From: JAVVUJ01 sp964582545
Lineage (GTDB): Bacteria; Bacillota; Clostridia; Peptostreptococcales; Anaerovoracaceae
Assembly: GCA_964582545.1 (NCBI GenBank)
Contig: CAZOSB010000021.1
Span: 1-41,823 of the forward strand
Direction: 5' to 3'
DNA length: 41,823 nt
Positions 35,134-41,823 of the stretch are shown in pieces (position 1 is the first letter of the stretch; each line of letters starts with the position of its first letter). Below the pieces are notes generated by a model. It ran no database searches. It was not told the DNA's origin and worked only from the letters and a program-made list of their open reading frames with translations. A program made the translations under genes and the position numbers.

Positions 35134-35174
35134 ATAAAATCGCAAACCTTGATTTGCGGTTTTATAATTTTTTG
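35134..35174 (+). terminator. Terminator of asparaginase
   Basis: A 13-bp stem (35134-35146 with 35053-type copy at 35153-35165, one G-U pair, loop CCTTGA) followed by AATTTTTTG. Bases 35029-35133 are AT-rich with no gene. Confidence 0.75.
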
Positions 35175-35256
35175 TCAATTTACTAATTTTATTAAATTTT
35201 AGATTATAAAATTTGAGATTTTATTGTTAAAAATAAGAATAATTATTTGTTTATAC

Positions 35257-35300
35257 TTTAATAATGATTTTGATTTATATTTTAATAATGATTTTGATTT
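35257..35300 (+). repeat. Two 20-bp direct repeats upstream of the sigma-54 promoter
   Basis: TTTAATAATGATTTTGATTT occurs identically at 35257-35276 and 35281-35300, period 24 bp. They lie about 95-135 bp before the expected start of the permease-aminotransferase transcript, the usual place for binding sites of an enhancer-type activator. Two and a bit helical turns separate equivalent bases, so two dimers could bind on one face approximately. Confidence 0.6.
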
Positions 35301-35366
35301 TTCATAAATGGTAAAAAATAGCCCTCAGATAAAATCTTAAAAATACAAAACAGAATAAAACAAATT

Positions 35367-35383
35367 TTGGCATAAAATTTGCT
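35367..35383 (+). promoter_or_regulatory. Sigma-54 (-24/-12) promoter of the permease-aminotransferase operon
   Basis: TTGGCATAAAATTTGCT has GG at 35369-35370 and GC at 35381-35382 with exactly ten bases between, matching the RpoN consensus TGGCAC-N5-TTGC except one base. Start is expected near 35393. No good SigA promoter is evident in 35301-35449. RpoN and its activator are not in this window. Confidence 0.75.
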
Positions 35384-35449
35384 TTATTCTATGCACATCC
35401 GTTATTTCCAATATAAATCTTAAACAATACTTGATAAGGAGGACTGATA

Positions 35450-36922
35450 ATGGAAGACAAAAACAATGCTTCAGATGAAAAAACAGAGAAAGGACTGAAA
35501 CGAGGCATTAAGGGTTGGCAGGTTGGATTTATCGCTATGGGTGGTATTATCGGATCTGGCTACTTTTTAGGAACGGGATACGCTTACAGTGAAATGGGAC
35601 CGGGAATTATCTTAGCCTATGCTTTAGTAGGATTTATCGTTTTCGGACTGATGATTGCTTATGCTGAGCTCTTGATGAATTTACCTCGAACCGGTTCTTT
35701 CGTGGCCTATTCAAAAGAATTTTTAGGAGAACCTGTGGCCACCGGAATCGGATGGTCATTTTGGGCTAATTGGGGCGCCTATGTTCCTGCAGAATGTTTG
35801 GCAGTTGGTATCATGTTAAATGTATTCGTACCCGGAAATATATTTTTATACTCCGTGGGAGCATTAACACTCTTAACACTGATTAACTTAACAGGAGTAG
35901 ATATCTTTGCTAAAGTAGAATCTGCTTTGGCTATGACAAAAGTATTTGCTATTTTAGTATTTATTGTATTGGCAACAGGTATCGCATTCGGTCTTTGGGG
36001 TAATACAGAAGGTTTTGTAGGGTTTTCTCAAAACTTTGGAGATGCAGGAAAAACCTTTACAGAGCAACTCTTTCCCTATGGACCCGCCATTGTAATGATC
36101 TTGCTCGTTCAGGTTCTTGTGAATTTTCAAGGAACCGAAATTATCGGTGTGACCGCCGCTGAAACGGATGATCCTGAAAAAGCAATTCCAAAGGCCTGCA
36201 GAGCTGTAGTTTTTCGTGTAGCATTCCTATTTATCGTACCCATTGCACTATTAATCTTACTTCTACCTTACTCTAGTGCAGGGTTGGACGATTCTATCTT
36301 TTCCGTTGTCTTGAAATCATACGGATTAGGACCTGTGGCTTGGATATTTTCAGCGATTGTAATCGTTGCAGCCTTTAGTTGTGCAAACACCGGATTATAT
36401 GCTACATCCCGTGTTGTTTACTCCCTAGCCATCGATGGACTTGCACCTAAATTCTTAATGAAGTTAAACAAGCGAAAAGCACCTCAAAATGCCATCATAT
36501 TTACAGTAGTTCCAATGTGGGCAATCGTAATATTAGGCTATCTATTACCCGACTCAGCATTTTACGCAATGTTGTTAAGTATTGCAGGATTTACTGGTAC
36601 GGTATGCTGGTTAGGGATTATGATGTCCCAATATAAATTTAGAATGAGATTAAAAAAAGCAGGATATGATACTGATCATTTAAAAGCACGTGTAAAACAT
36701 ATGTGGATTCCCATTGTTTCCATGATCGCGCAAGTTGTAGGATTATCTTTCTTGCTTGCTGACATGACACAATGGCCCGTATTTTTCCTATCCCTTGCAT
36801 GTTTTGCTGTACCTGCTGCAATCAGAATATTTGCTAAGAAATCTGGCAAGGTTCGCACAGACATTCAACTTCCAGATGGAGAGTTATTATTTGAAGAAAA
36901 ATATCCTTCAAAGGCAAATTAA
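35450..36922 (+). CDS. APC superfamily amino acid permease (AAT-like)
   Basis: 490 residues, about 12 membrane helices. It starts with a 20-residue charged leader, then RGIKGWQVGFIAMGGIIGSGYFLGTGYA, the substrate-binding first helix motif of the amino acid transporter (AAT/AnsP/LysP-like) group, and later TEIIGVTAAETDDPEKAIPKACR (about 229-251). AAGGAGG precedes the ATG by 8 bases. It is the first gene behind the sigma-54 promoter, with the aminotransferase 79 bp downstream, so it probably imports that enzyme's amino substrate. The specific amino acid is unknown. Confidence 0.9.
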   Translation: MEDKNNASDEKTEKGLKRGIKGWQVGFIAMGGIIGSGYFLGTGYAYSEMGPGIILAYALVGFIVFGLMIAYAELLMNLPRTGSFVAYSKEFLGEPVATGIGWSFWANWGAYVPAECLAVGIMLNVFVPGNIFLYSVGALTLLTLINLTGVDIFAKVESALAMTKVFAILVFIVLATGIAFGLWGNTEGFVGFSQNFGDAGKTFTEQLFPYGPAIVMILLVQVLVNFQGTEIIGVTAAETDDPEKAIPKACRAVVFRVAFLFIVPIALLILLLPYSSAGLDDSIFSVVLKSYGLGPVAWIFSAIVIVAAFSCANTGLYATSRVVYSLAIDGLAPKFLMKLNKRKAPQNAIIFTVVPMWAIVILGYLLPDSAFYAMLLSIAGFTGTVCWLGIMMSQYKFRMRLKKAGYDTDHLKARVKHMWIPIVSMIAQVVGLSFLLADMTQWPVFFLSLACFAVPAAIRIFAKKSGKVRTDIQLPDGELLFEEKYPSKAN

Positions 36923-37001
36923 CTTACATAATTGCTTGCATATATAACATGTTAATATTATCATTTATTATTACTAAAATAATTTAAATAAGGAGAAAAA
37001 A

Positions 37002-38396
37002 ATGATTACAGATTTAAAAAGCCCTTATAGGCTAATAAGCGACGAACAGTTAACCAAGTTGAGAGCTCGAGAGGATGAGACTTTTCACAAGAAAACTCAA
37101 AAAAGTAAGGAAGCCTTTGAAACTGCTCACGAAAACCTGTTAAATGGTGTTCCTATGCCTTGGATGGGCGACTGGGGAACCGATCACCCAATTTTTCTGG
37201 CAAAAGCAAAAGGAAACAGACTCACTGATATCGATGGAAATGAATACGTAGATTTCTGTCTTGGTGACACCGGAGCCATGTTTGGTCATTCTCCAGATGC
37301 AACCGTTGAAGCCATCAGAGAACAGGCGGATAAAGGAATTACCGCTATGATGCCTACTTTGGATTCCCTTGAAATCGGAAAAGAGATGGGAAAAAGGTTT
37401 GGACTTCCGTATTGGCAGGTAGCCATGACCGCTACTGAAGCAAACCGTTACGTCATCAGAAATTGCAGAGCTTTAACCGGTCGTCCTAAAATTCTTTCCA
37501 TGAACGAAAGTTATCACGGAAGCTTAGATGAGACGCTCCCCCACATTGGTCCTGATGGAAATTTAAAATTAAGATCAGATTATGATATGAATCCAGGTTT
37601 ACCAAAGGATCAATTAAGCAGAGTTATTGAATTCAATGATTTTGAAGCATTGGAAGAAGCTTTATCTCACAAAGACTGCGCAGCAATTTTATTAGAGCCT
37701 GTTATGACAAACTGCGGTATGGTGCTTCCTGCCCCCGGATACCTTGAAAAGGTAAGAGAACTTTGCACTGCCACAGGCACTTACATGATCATCGATGAAA
37801 CTCATACCTTCTCTGAGGGATATGGCGGATATACCAAAGCTCACGGTCTAAAGCCTGATTTTGTAACCATCGGCAAATCCATCGCTGGCGGGGTTCCTAT
37901 TTCTGCATATGGATTCACAAAAGAAGTAGCTGATAAGATCAATGCAACTTACGGGCAGAAAGGTGTTTCTGATCCCATGGGTATCGGCGGTACATTGTCC
38001 GCTAACGCCTTTGCCATTGCTGCTATGAGAGCACAGCTTACTCAAGTTGCAACGGAAGAAGCTTTTGAAAAAATGTTTGCTGGATTAGATCGATTGGCAA
38101 ATGGTTTAGAAGCCGTATTGAAGAAGTTAAACATTCCTTGGAGCCTAACAAGAAGTGGTGCAAGATGTGAACTTCAATTCATGCCAACCCTTCCACAAAC
38201 CGGTACAGAAGCAAAGAATCATTTCGATTGGCAGTTAATGTATTACACTCACATCTATCTGGCTAACAGAGGATTAATCATTACACCATTCCATAACATG
38301 ATGTTGATTCCACCTGTAGCTACAAATGAAGATATCGATAGATTAATTCAAGGTTGGGATGATTGCCTGACAGAATTAGTGGAAGTATCAAAATAA
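37002..38396 (+). CDS. Class-III (GSA aminomutase-like) PLP aminotransferase
   Basis: 464 residues of the class-III aminotransferase fold, closest in pattern to glutamate-1-semialdehyde aminomutase relatives. D265 in MIIDETHTF pairs with the pyridine nitrogen and K292 in TIGKSIAGGVPISAYG is the PLP Schiff-base lysine. In place of the usual TGSEA loop it has MTATEANRY (142-150). The N-terminal about 55 residues form an extra helical arm. Enzymes of this branch include aminomutases and beta-amino acid aminotransferases. With an amino acid permease and a sigma-54 promoter, and with no tetrapyrrole genes near, a catabolic transaminase or aminomutase fits better than HemL. Substrate unknown. Confidence 0.87.
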   Translation: MITDLKSPYRLISDEQLTKLRAREDETFHKKTQKSKEAFETAHENLLNGVPMPWMGDWGTDHPIFLAKAKGNRLTDIDGNEYVDFCLGDTGAMFGHSPDATVEAIREQADKGITAMMPTLDSLEIGKEMGKRFGLPYWQVAMTATEANRYVIRNCRALTGRPKILSMNESYHGSLDETLPHIGPDGNLKLRSDYDMNPGLPKDQLSRVIEFNDFEALEEALSHKDCAAILLEPVMTNCGMVLPAPGYLEKVRELCTATGTYMIIDETHTFSEGYGGYTKAHGLKPDFVTIGKSIAGGVPISAYGFTKEVADKINATYGQKGVSDPMGIGGTLSANAFAIAAMRAQLTQVATEEAFEKMFAGLDRLANGLEAVLKKLNIPWSLTRSGARCELQFMPTLPQTGTEAKNHFDWQLMYYTHIYLANRGLIITPFHNMMLIPPVATNEDIDRLIQGWDDCLTELVEVSK

Positions 38397-38410
38397 CACT
38401 AATTTGTATA

Positions 38411-38447
38411 AAACCTCCTAAATTCATAAATTTTAGGAGGTTTTTTT
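38411..38447 (+). terminator. Terminator of the permease-aminotransferase operon
   Basis: AAACCTCCTAAA (38411-38422) pairs perfectly with TTTAGGAGGTTT (38432-38443), followed by a T7 run. Confidence 0.9.
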
Positions 38448-38461
38448 ATGGTATAACGCCG

Positions 38462-38835
38462 TTACAGAGTAGCAACCCTTTCCAGAGACAGACCCGTCAC
38501 TTTTGCTATGATCTCCGGTGACACTCCTTCCAATTTTAAGCTCTCCGTAGATAGGAAAGTCCCCACAGCTCCCGATTGCTCATCTCTTTAATGGATTTTC
38601 TCTGATATACAAACTTTTCTAACTCAAAGTAAGATATTTCTATAAGATCCGATAATTCTCTACTGGTCTTTACGTTTTTTAACCTGTATTTATTGTAGCA
38701 CGATGGTTCTTCTTTTAAAAGAGAAAAATTTAATATTGCCGAAGTGATGGTTTTTCCCAATTCTGCATATTTACCTTTTTCAAAACTTTGAGATATAAGT
38801 AGTTTGGAGTTATAGTAAATGCTTCTGGGAATCAT
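38462..38835 (-). pseudogene. Remnant of an Rpn/PD-(D/E)XK nuclease-transposase family gene
   Basis: The minus strand holds a 99-residue open frame (38536-38835) with IYYNSKLLISQ, ELGKTITSAILNF and LIEISYFELEKF, all typical of the middle of Rpn (recombination-promoting nuclease/YhgA-like) proteins, which are normally about 280-320 residues. The family's C-terminal tail, LEGVSPEIIAKVTGLSLERV, is still readable beyond the stop at 38536 but in another frame, ending at 38462. The N-terminal nuclease half is missing; the open frame extends upstream to about 38923 without a start codon. So this is a frameshifted, truncated relic, probably not functional. Confidence 0.75.
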
Positions 38836-39010
38836 ATTGTATTCATTATTATCTAAGAAATAAAAATGACGCCCCTTGGCGCCTGTTGTTGGTCTGAGTT
38901 TAGCATATTTAATAGGTAAATGTCAAGTCATTTGTAAAATAATGTAAATAGCATTAATAATTTTTAGTTAAATCTTTATTCTTTTAATTGTTTTCGAAGC
39001 TTATAATTTT

Positions 39011-39035
39011 AAAAGCCGGCTCCAAAAAGGAACCG
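39011..39035 (-). terminator. Terminator of the Pro-Tyr-repeat gene
   Basis: On the minus strand CGGTTCC (39035-39029), loop TTTTT, GGAGCCG (39023-39017), then GCTTTT. One G-U pair. Another small hairpin with a T run lies at 38862-38883 on the same strand. The stretch 38884-39010 holds no other feature. Confidence 0.6.
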
Positions 39036-39090
39036 ACCAACAGTTAAATTTGCCAAGATTATACTTTAATTTGCAAATATAAATCATATT

Positions 39091-39579
39091 TTAGCGTCGA
39101 AAGCCCCTGCCCCGGTATCCCCCGTCTCGTGGTCCGCCGCCATAATATCTTCCCCCAGATAACGCCAGAGGTAGAAGGGAAAGGATTGAATAGGGATATT
39201 CGGCATATGGATAAGGATATGGGTATGGGTATGGGTATGGGTATGGATAAGAATATTCTGGATATGCATATGGATAATATGGGGGATCGTCTTGATATTT
39301 TTCAAAAATGGCTGAAAGAAGTAAAACTTTTACCATATCAGCAATGGTGGTCTCGTTGTATCCATATGGAAGTTGATTCATAATAGAACTGTTTCTAATC
39401 ACCTGATAAGTAAGTGCATTCAGTTGTTCATCGTTAAGGTCATGGTTTTGTCCGAGCCCGTCAACTATATTGTATATATGAGGCATTAAAATCTTGTATA
39501 CATCTGGGTACATTTTAGAAATTTTTATCTCGTAATCTGATGGATTATTAGTAGGTTGCTGTAAAAAATTGGTTGCCAT
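39091..39579 (-). CDS. Protein with Pro-Tyr repeat and Arg/Gly-rich tail, unknown
   Basis: 162 residues. Residues 15-97 look like a compact helical domain with no cysteine; residues 100-130 are a low-complexity tract of alternating Tyr and Pro with a few Ala/Glu; residues 142-162 form a tail rich in Gly, Tyr and Arg ending GRGFRR. No signal peptide or membrane helix, though SILSLLPLAL follows the repeat. A strong GGAGGT site lies eight bases before the ATG. Tyr-rich low-complexity proteins of this kind in spore formers are sometimes coat or exosporium components that crosslink, but I cannot show this here. The repeat is encoded by a hexamer tract that could vary in length. Confidence 0.7.
   Translation of the reverse strand: MATNFLQQPTNNPSDYEIKISKMYPDVYKILMPHIYNIVDGLGQNHDLNDEQLNALTYQVIRNSSIMNQLPYGYNETTIADMVKVLLLSAIFEKYQDDPPYYPYAYPEYSYPYPYPYPYPYPYPYAEYPYSILSLLPLALSGGRYYGGGPRDGGYRGRGFRR
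39207..39254. repeat. Hexanucleotide tandem tract coding for the Tyr-Pro repeat
   Basis: Eight hexamers in a row on the plus strand: four perfect ATGGGT units (39219-39242) flanked by ATGGAT, AAGGAT and AAGAAT variants. Because the unit is six bases, slippage would add or remove Tyr-Pro pairs without shifting the frame. Confidence 0.85.
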
Positions 39580-39693
39580 TAAAGCTTACCTCCAAGAATT
39601 TTATTTTACCATATAGTATGATAACGCATAACAATCTGTTCAATCCAGAATTATAACTGCTTGCCCATGTTTACATCTCTTTCTTTTATGCGG

Positions 39694-40341
39694 TTATTTG
39701 GCATACCATTGCTTAAATGTTTCGTTAAATTCTATTCGAGTATGGAGATAGGTTGTGGATCCAATAGTATGGCTAACCTCAAACCCTAGATCCAATAATT
39801 GGTTAAAAGTATAATCTCCTTTGGCACTTCTAGAGAGCATTGGATTGTAAGCAACCGTCGTATATCCAGAACCTACTAATTGGACTTTTTGTCCTTTTGA
39901 GATAACCTGTGCTGTTGGTACTGCATTCTGCTCCCATGTACAATTACCGGCACCTGCTATTTTAGACCAGGTCTTAATAATTGATGAATAGGTAGGGTAT
40001 GAACCTTGGGATTCATGGCAGATAAATCCAAATTCAATTTTACTTGGTCCTTTTGTTACGGTCCTGTAATATTCTCTAACCATTGAGTCGGGAGCAATAT
40101 TTTCAAAGGCTTCCTCGGCTATTTCAACAGCTTCCGTCTCCGTGAATCCCCTAATAACTAAGTGTTGTGCATACAAACCTCCTTCAGAAAAAATTTTAGA
40201 CTCAAATTCTGACACATCAATCCAGTTGGTGGATTCCATAACGATAGGTTTCATCGAACTGGTGACAAACGAAACGAGAATGATGGAAAACAAACAGACC
40301 AATCCTACCGTCATAAAAAATTTTCTTTTATGTACTTTCAC
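39694..40341 (-). CDS. Exported or membrane-anchored protein of unknown function
   Basis: 215 residues with a basic start and one hydrophobic segment (about 9-29) that is either an uncleaved anchor or a signal peptide. The rest is soluble, with two cysteines (in GFICHESQG and GAGNCTWEQ) that could form a disulfide outside the cell, and a C-terminal beta-rich part. No family recognised. The gene is flanked by gaps of about 80-110 bp on each side and is on the same strand as the next unknown gene; a shared transcript is possible. The ribosome site is weak (AAGGGTGGG is 10-15 bases upstream). Confidence 0.65.
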   Translation of the reverse strand: MKVHKRKFFMTVGLVCLFSIILVSFVTSSMKPIVMESTNWIDVSEFESKIFSEGGLYAQHLVIRGFTETEAVEIAEEAFENIAPDSMVREYYRTVTKGPSKIEFGFICHESQGSYPTYSSIIKTWSKIAGAGNCTWEQNAVPTAQVISKGQKVQLVGSGYTTVAYNPMLSRSAKGDYTFNQLLDLGFEVSHTIGSTTYLHTRIEFNETFKQWYAK

Positions 40342-40420
40342 TTAATTACCCACCCTTTTGTTTCCATACCGTTCATTTCTAACACCCCTTCCTCTTAGCT
40401 AATACCATGTGATTCCTGTA

Positions 40421-40993
40421 TTACATGGATTCCTTATAATATTTTAGCGAAACAATCACTTCTTTTCCATTTACAATTAATCTTGCTTTAATGGTTGAAG
40501 CAAGTTTCAGAATTTCATCATCCGTAACCCCTAACTGTTTACGGGTTTCAGCCGGAATAAGACCCACATCCCATCCGAAACCATAACCGTTAAACTCCTT
40601 AGACTCATCTATAACCACGGGTTGATTAATCTGTAACTCCGATATTCCTGTTTGCGTTAATTGAGCAAGCTCATCACTTATGATAGGATATAAAACAAAC
40701 TCTATGGAATCTTTGTACTTAGGGTAGATTAATATACTTATGGTTATGGTATTTTCTAATTCATTTATTTTGCAGTCCTCGTATAGTAGATCAAACCATT
40801 CATTCTGATCTCTATCTATAAATTGGTTACTGTAAAAAAAATCATACCCTTCTAAATTTTCTGCGGTAATATCTTTTCTAGTAATTCTTTCACCCTCTAA
40901 AGGGTTTATGGAAGTATATTCAATAACAATCCAGATTGCTGCGATTGATAACAAGACTATTATTAAATAAAGTAATATTTTTTTATTTTGCAT
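40421..40993 (-). CDS. Membrane-anchored protein of unknown function
   Basis: 190 residues: an N-terminal membrane helix (about 6-24) with a short basic start, then an acidic, mostly beta outer domain. A GGAGG-type site (CGGAGG, about seven bases upstream) supports the ATG at 40993. Last residues GKEVIVSLKYYKESM look like an edge strand of a small sandwich fold. It precedes the other exported unknown (80-bp gap) on the same strand. I recognise no family; the pair might work together at the cell surface. Confidence 0.65.
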   Translation of the reverse strand: MQNKKILLYLIIVLLSIAAIWIVIEYTSINPLEGERITRKDITAENLEGYDFFYSNQFIDRDQNEWFDLLYEDCKINELENTITISILIYPKYKDSIEFVLYPIISDELAQLTQTGISELQINQPVVIDESKEFNGYGFGWDVGLIPAETRKQLGVTDDEILKLASTIKARLIVNGKEVIVSLKYYKESM

Positions 40994-41083
40994 AAAACCT
41001 CCGTCCGATATCAGTTAAAAATTTTAAAGATAAAAAAGTGGAAATGACGGAATCAAAGATTCCTATTTCCATATGTTGCCCGC

Positions 41084-41163
41084 AAGGGGCGACTCTTCGC
41101 AAGGTACATTCTTTGATATTCTAGAAATATCGCCTCCGACGATATTTCCTACATATTAAAAAA
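41084..41163 (+). repeat. Dispersed ~80-bp repeat, copy B
   Basis: Second copy of the element at 31173-31252. Differences cluster in the hairpin, where the arms AATATCG/CGATATT survive while the loop changes. It sits in the 355-bp gap 40994-41348 between two minus-strand genes; apart from this repeat and the 41289-41319 terminator the gap is empty. Confidence 0.75.
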
Positions 41164-41288
41164 TCAAAAGAATACATTTCAATAATTAGCCATAAACGGG
41201 TGCGGAATTATATTTATTACAACTTCTCTGAGCTTTATTATATCACTCAAACAAATATACGTCTATCTAAAACCCTATTTTCCAACAC

Positions 41289-41319
41289 AAAAGCCGCAAG
41301 ATATTCCCTTGCGGCTTTT
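41289..41319. terminator. Terminator of the small ferritin-like gene
   Basis: AAAAGCCGCAAG (41289-41300) and CTTGCGGCTTTT (41308-41319) form a perfect 12-bp stem with seven-base loop; works on both strands, placed just after the 41349 stop. Confidence 0.85.
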
Positions 41320-41348
41320 CATAAAGTTTTATTTTTATTCAGCAATGT

Positions 41349-41567
41349 TTAATGTTGTTTCATGCCCTGATTTTTTACAATCATATTATGCAGAGTGGAA
41401 GCATGCTCCCCCTCATCTTCTGCAAATTTTTTAAAAACCTTTTTTACTTCATCATCATCGATCATTTTGGAATAACTTTCATAATCTCTGACCAATTCCA
41501 TGGAATTTTCCCAAGCCCTTAAAAGCCTATCATGGGTAGTAATTTGAATTTTATGAGTATTCTCCAT
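41349..41567 (-). CDS. Small ferritin-like/rubrerythrin-like helical protein
   Basis: 72 residues, all helical: a first helix with H12 and E20 (THDRLLRAWENSMELV) and a second with EDEGEHAS (E52, E54, H55), recalling the ExxH metal ligands of the ferritin/rubrerythrin fold. At half the size of a four-helix bundle it would have to dimerise to bind a di-iron site. GGAGG lies six bases before the ATG. Close homologues seem to be short 'rubrerythrin family' hypothetical proteins in Clostridia, often tied to oxygen tolerance or spores. Metal binding is inferred from the motif only. Single gene with its own terminator. Confidence 0.7.
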   Translation of the reverse strand: MENTHKIQITTHDRLLRAWENSMELVRDYESYSKMIDDDEVKKVFKKFAEDEGEHASTLHNMIVKNQGMKQH

Positions 41568-41690
41568 GTAAACCTCCTTAATTTCTAATATTTGCTATTA
41601 GTATAAACACTCTAAACTTTTTTATACTTTTAAATATATTAATTATCAGAAATTGGAGAAAAAATTAAAATTCAATTTTTAATTTCATAG

Positions 41691-41719
41691 AAAAAAGTGC
41701 AGTCAAAGCTGCACTTTTT
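41691..41719. terminator. Bidirectional terminator near the right end
   Basis: AAAAAAGTGCAG and CTGCACTTTTT with loop TCAAAG. It probably ends a transcript coming from beyond the window on the minus strand. Upstream DNA 41568-41690 is AT-rich without features. Confidence 0.85.
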
Positions 41720-41823
41720 ACCTTCCCAAACGGGGAAGCCGAGAATACCTCAGGCTTACATTACGGAATCTCAATCAAAAGATATGCGGAGCATATCGCC
41801 CGCTCCGTACCGTAAGCAGGAGG
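41720..41823. other. GC-rich structured segment of unknown nature at the window edge
   Basis: Several short inverted repeats follow one another: CTTCCC/GGGGAAG (41722-41739), AAGCC/AGGCTT, and GATATGC/GCATATC, which competes with CGGAGC/GCTCCG. No frame of useful length reads through it. It could be the 3' part of a structured RNA on the minus strand ending at the 41691-41719 terminator, but it matches no RNA class I know, and the window cuts it off. Confidence 0.35.

Noticed and set aside
37002..38396. Annotation as HemL (glutamate-1-semialdehyde aminomutase of haem synthesis)
   Set aside because: Variant substrate loop, permease neighbour and sigma-54 promoter argue for amino acid catabolism.
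39207..39254. Short tandem repeats as a possible CRISPR array
   Set aside because: Six-base units with no spacers, inside a coding gene. No CRISPR array was seen anywhere in the window.
39084..39305. Open frame encoding a His-Thr repeat on the minus strand
   Set aside because: It is the shifted reading of the hexamer tract of the Tyr-Pro protein and has no own start signal.

Overview
The window reads as chromosome of a low-GC, anaerobic, amino-acid-fermenting member of the Clostridia that probably sporulates. The grounds are Firmicutes-style ribosome binding sites, a Clostridia-type dgt-dnaG-rpoD-trmK-nif3 gene order, a giant 2-hydroxyacyl-CoA dehydratase activator, a SpoVB-type flippase behind a SigE-like promoter, S-layer-homology proteins, and a block of dipeptidase, amidase, amino acid permease and aminotransferase genes. 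Species cannot be fixed from the sequence; relatives of Sedimentibacter/Anaerovorax are only a guess.

Layout. (1) 1-440: a complete type I toxin-antitoxin locus: a 30-codon TxpA/BsrG-like membrane peptide, a convergent antisense RNA with its own strong promoter, a shared hairpin, and terminal repeats. (2) 440-5772, minus strand: yebC, a small membrane protein and a 1405-residue dehydratase activator. (3) 5.9-10 kb: a cysteine-cluster protein whose mRNA looks nearly leaderless, an S-layer-anchored YcdB/YcdC protein, an unknown membrane protein and a VOC enzyme. (4) 10.2-14 kb: SpoVB, then an AT-rich two-gene cassette (ABC-type ATPase plus TOPRIM-like partner) that looks like an acquired anti-phage module, with a perfect palindrome inside its promoter. 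(5) 14-25.5 kb, minus strand: a SplB-like radical SAM protein, DUF1294, RNase P RNA, nif3, trmK, rpoD, dnaG, dgt, a catalase-fold protein that has lost its active site, dut, an M16 peptidase and a polysaccharide deacetylase. (6) 25.6-28 kb: an S-layer-anchored phosphodiester glycosidase. (7) 28.3-38.4 kb: amino acid and amide use: PepV dipeptidase and NhaC antiporter; acetamidase/formamidase with an APC permease, divergent from an L-asparaginase; and a second APC permease with a class-III aminotransferase behind a clear sigma-54 promoter. (8) 38.4-41.8 kb: a decayed Rpn nuclease, a Pro-Tyr-repeat protein, two unknown membrane-anchored proteins, a small ferritin-like protein, and one of two copies of an ~80-bp dispersed repeat.

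How the genes fit together. The 15.7-25.5 kb block is housekeeping: replication priming, the main sigma factor, nucleotide pool control (Dut, Dgt) and tRNA modification. The catalase-like gene sits between dut and dgt and is tightly coupled to dgt. The 28-38 kb block takes up and breaks down peptides, amides and amino acids; its last operon appears to depend on RpoN and an enhancer-binding activator not encoded here. The most unusual items are the active-site-less catalase homologue, the type I toxin-antitoxin locus, the ATPase/TOPRIM cassette and the structured dispersed repeat.
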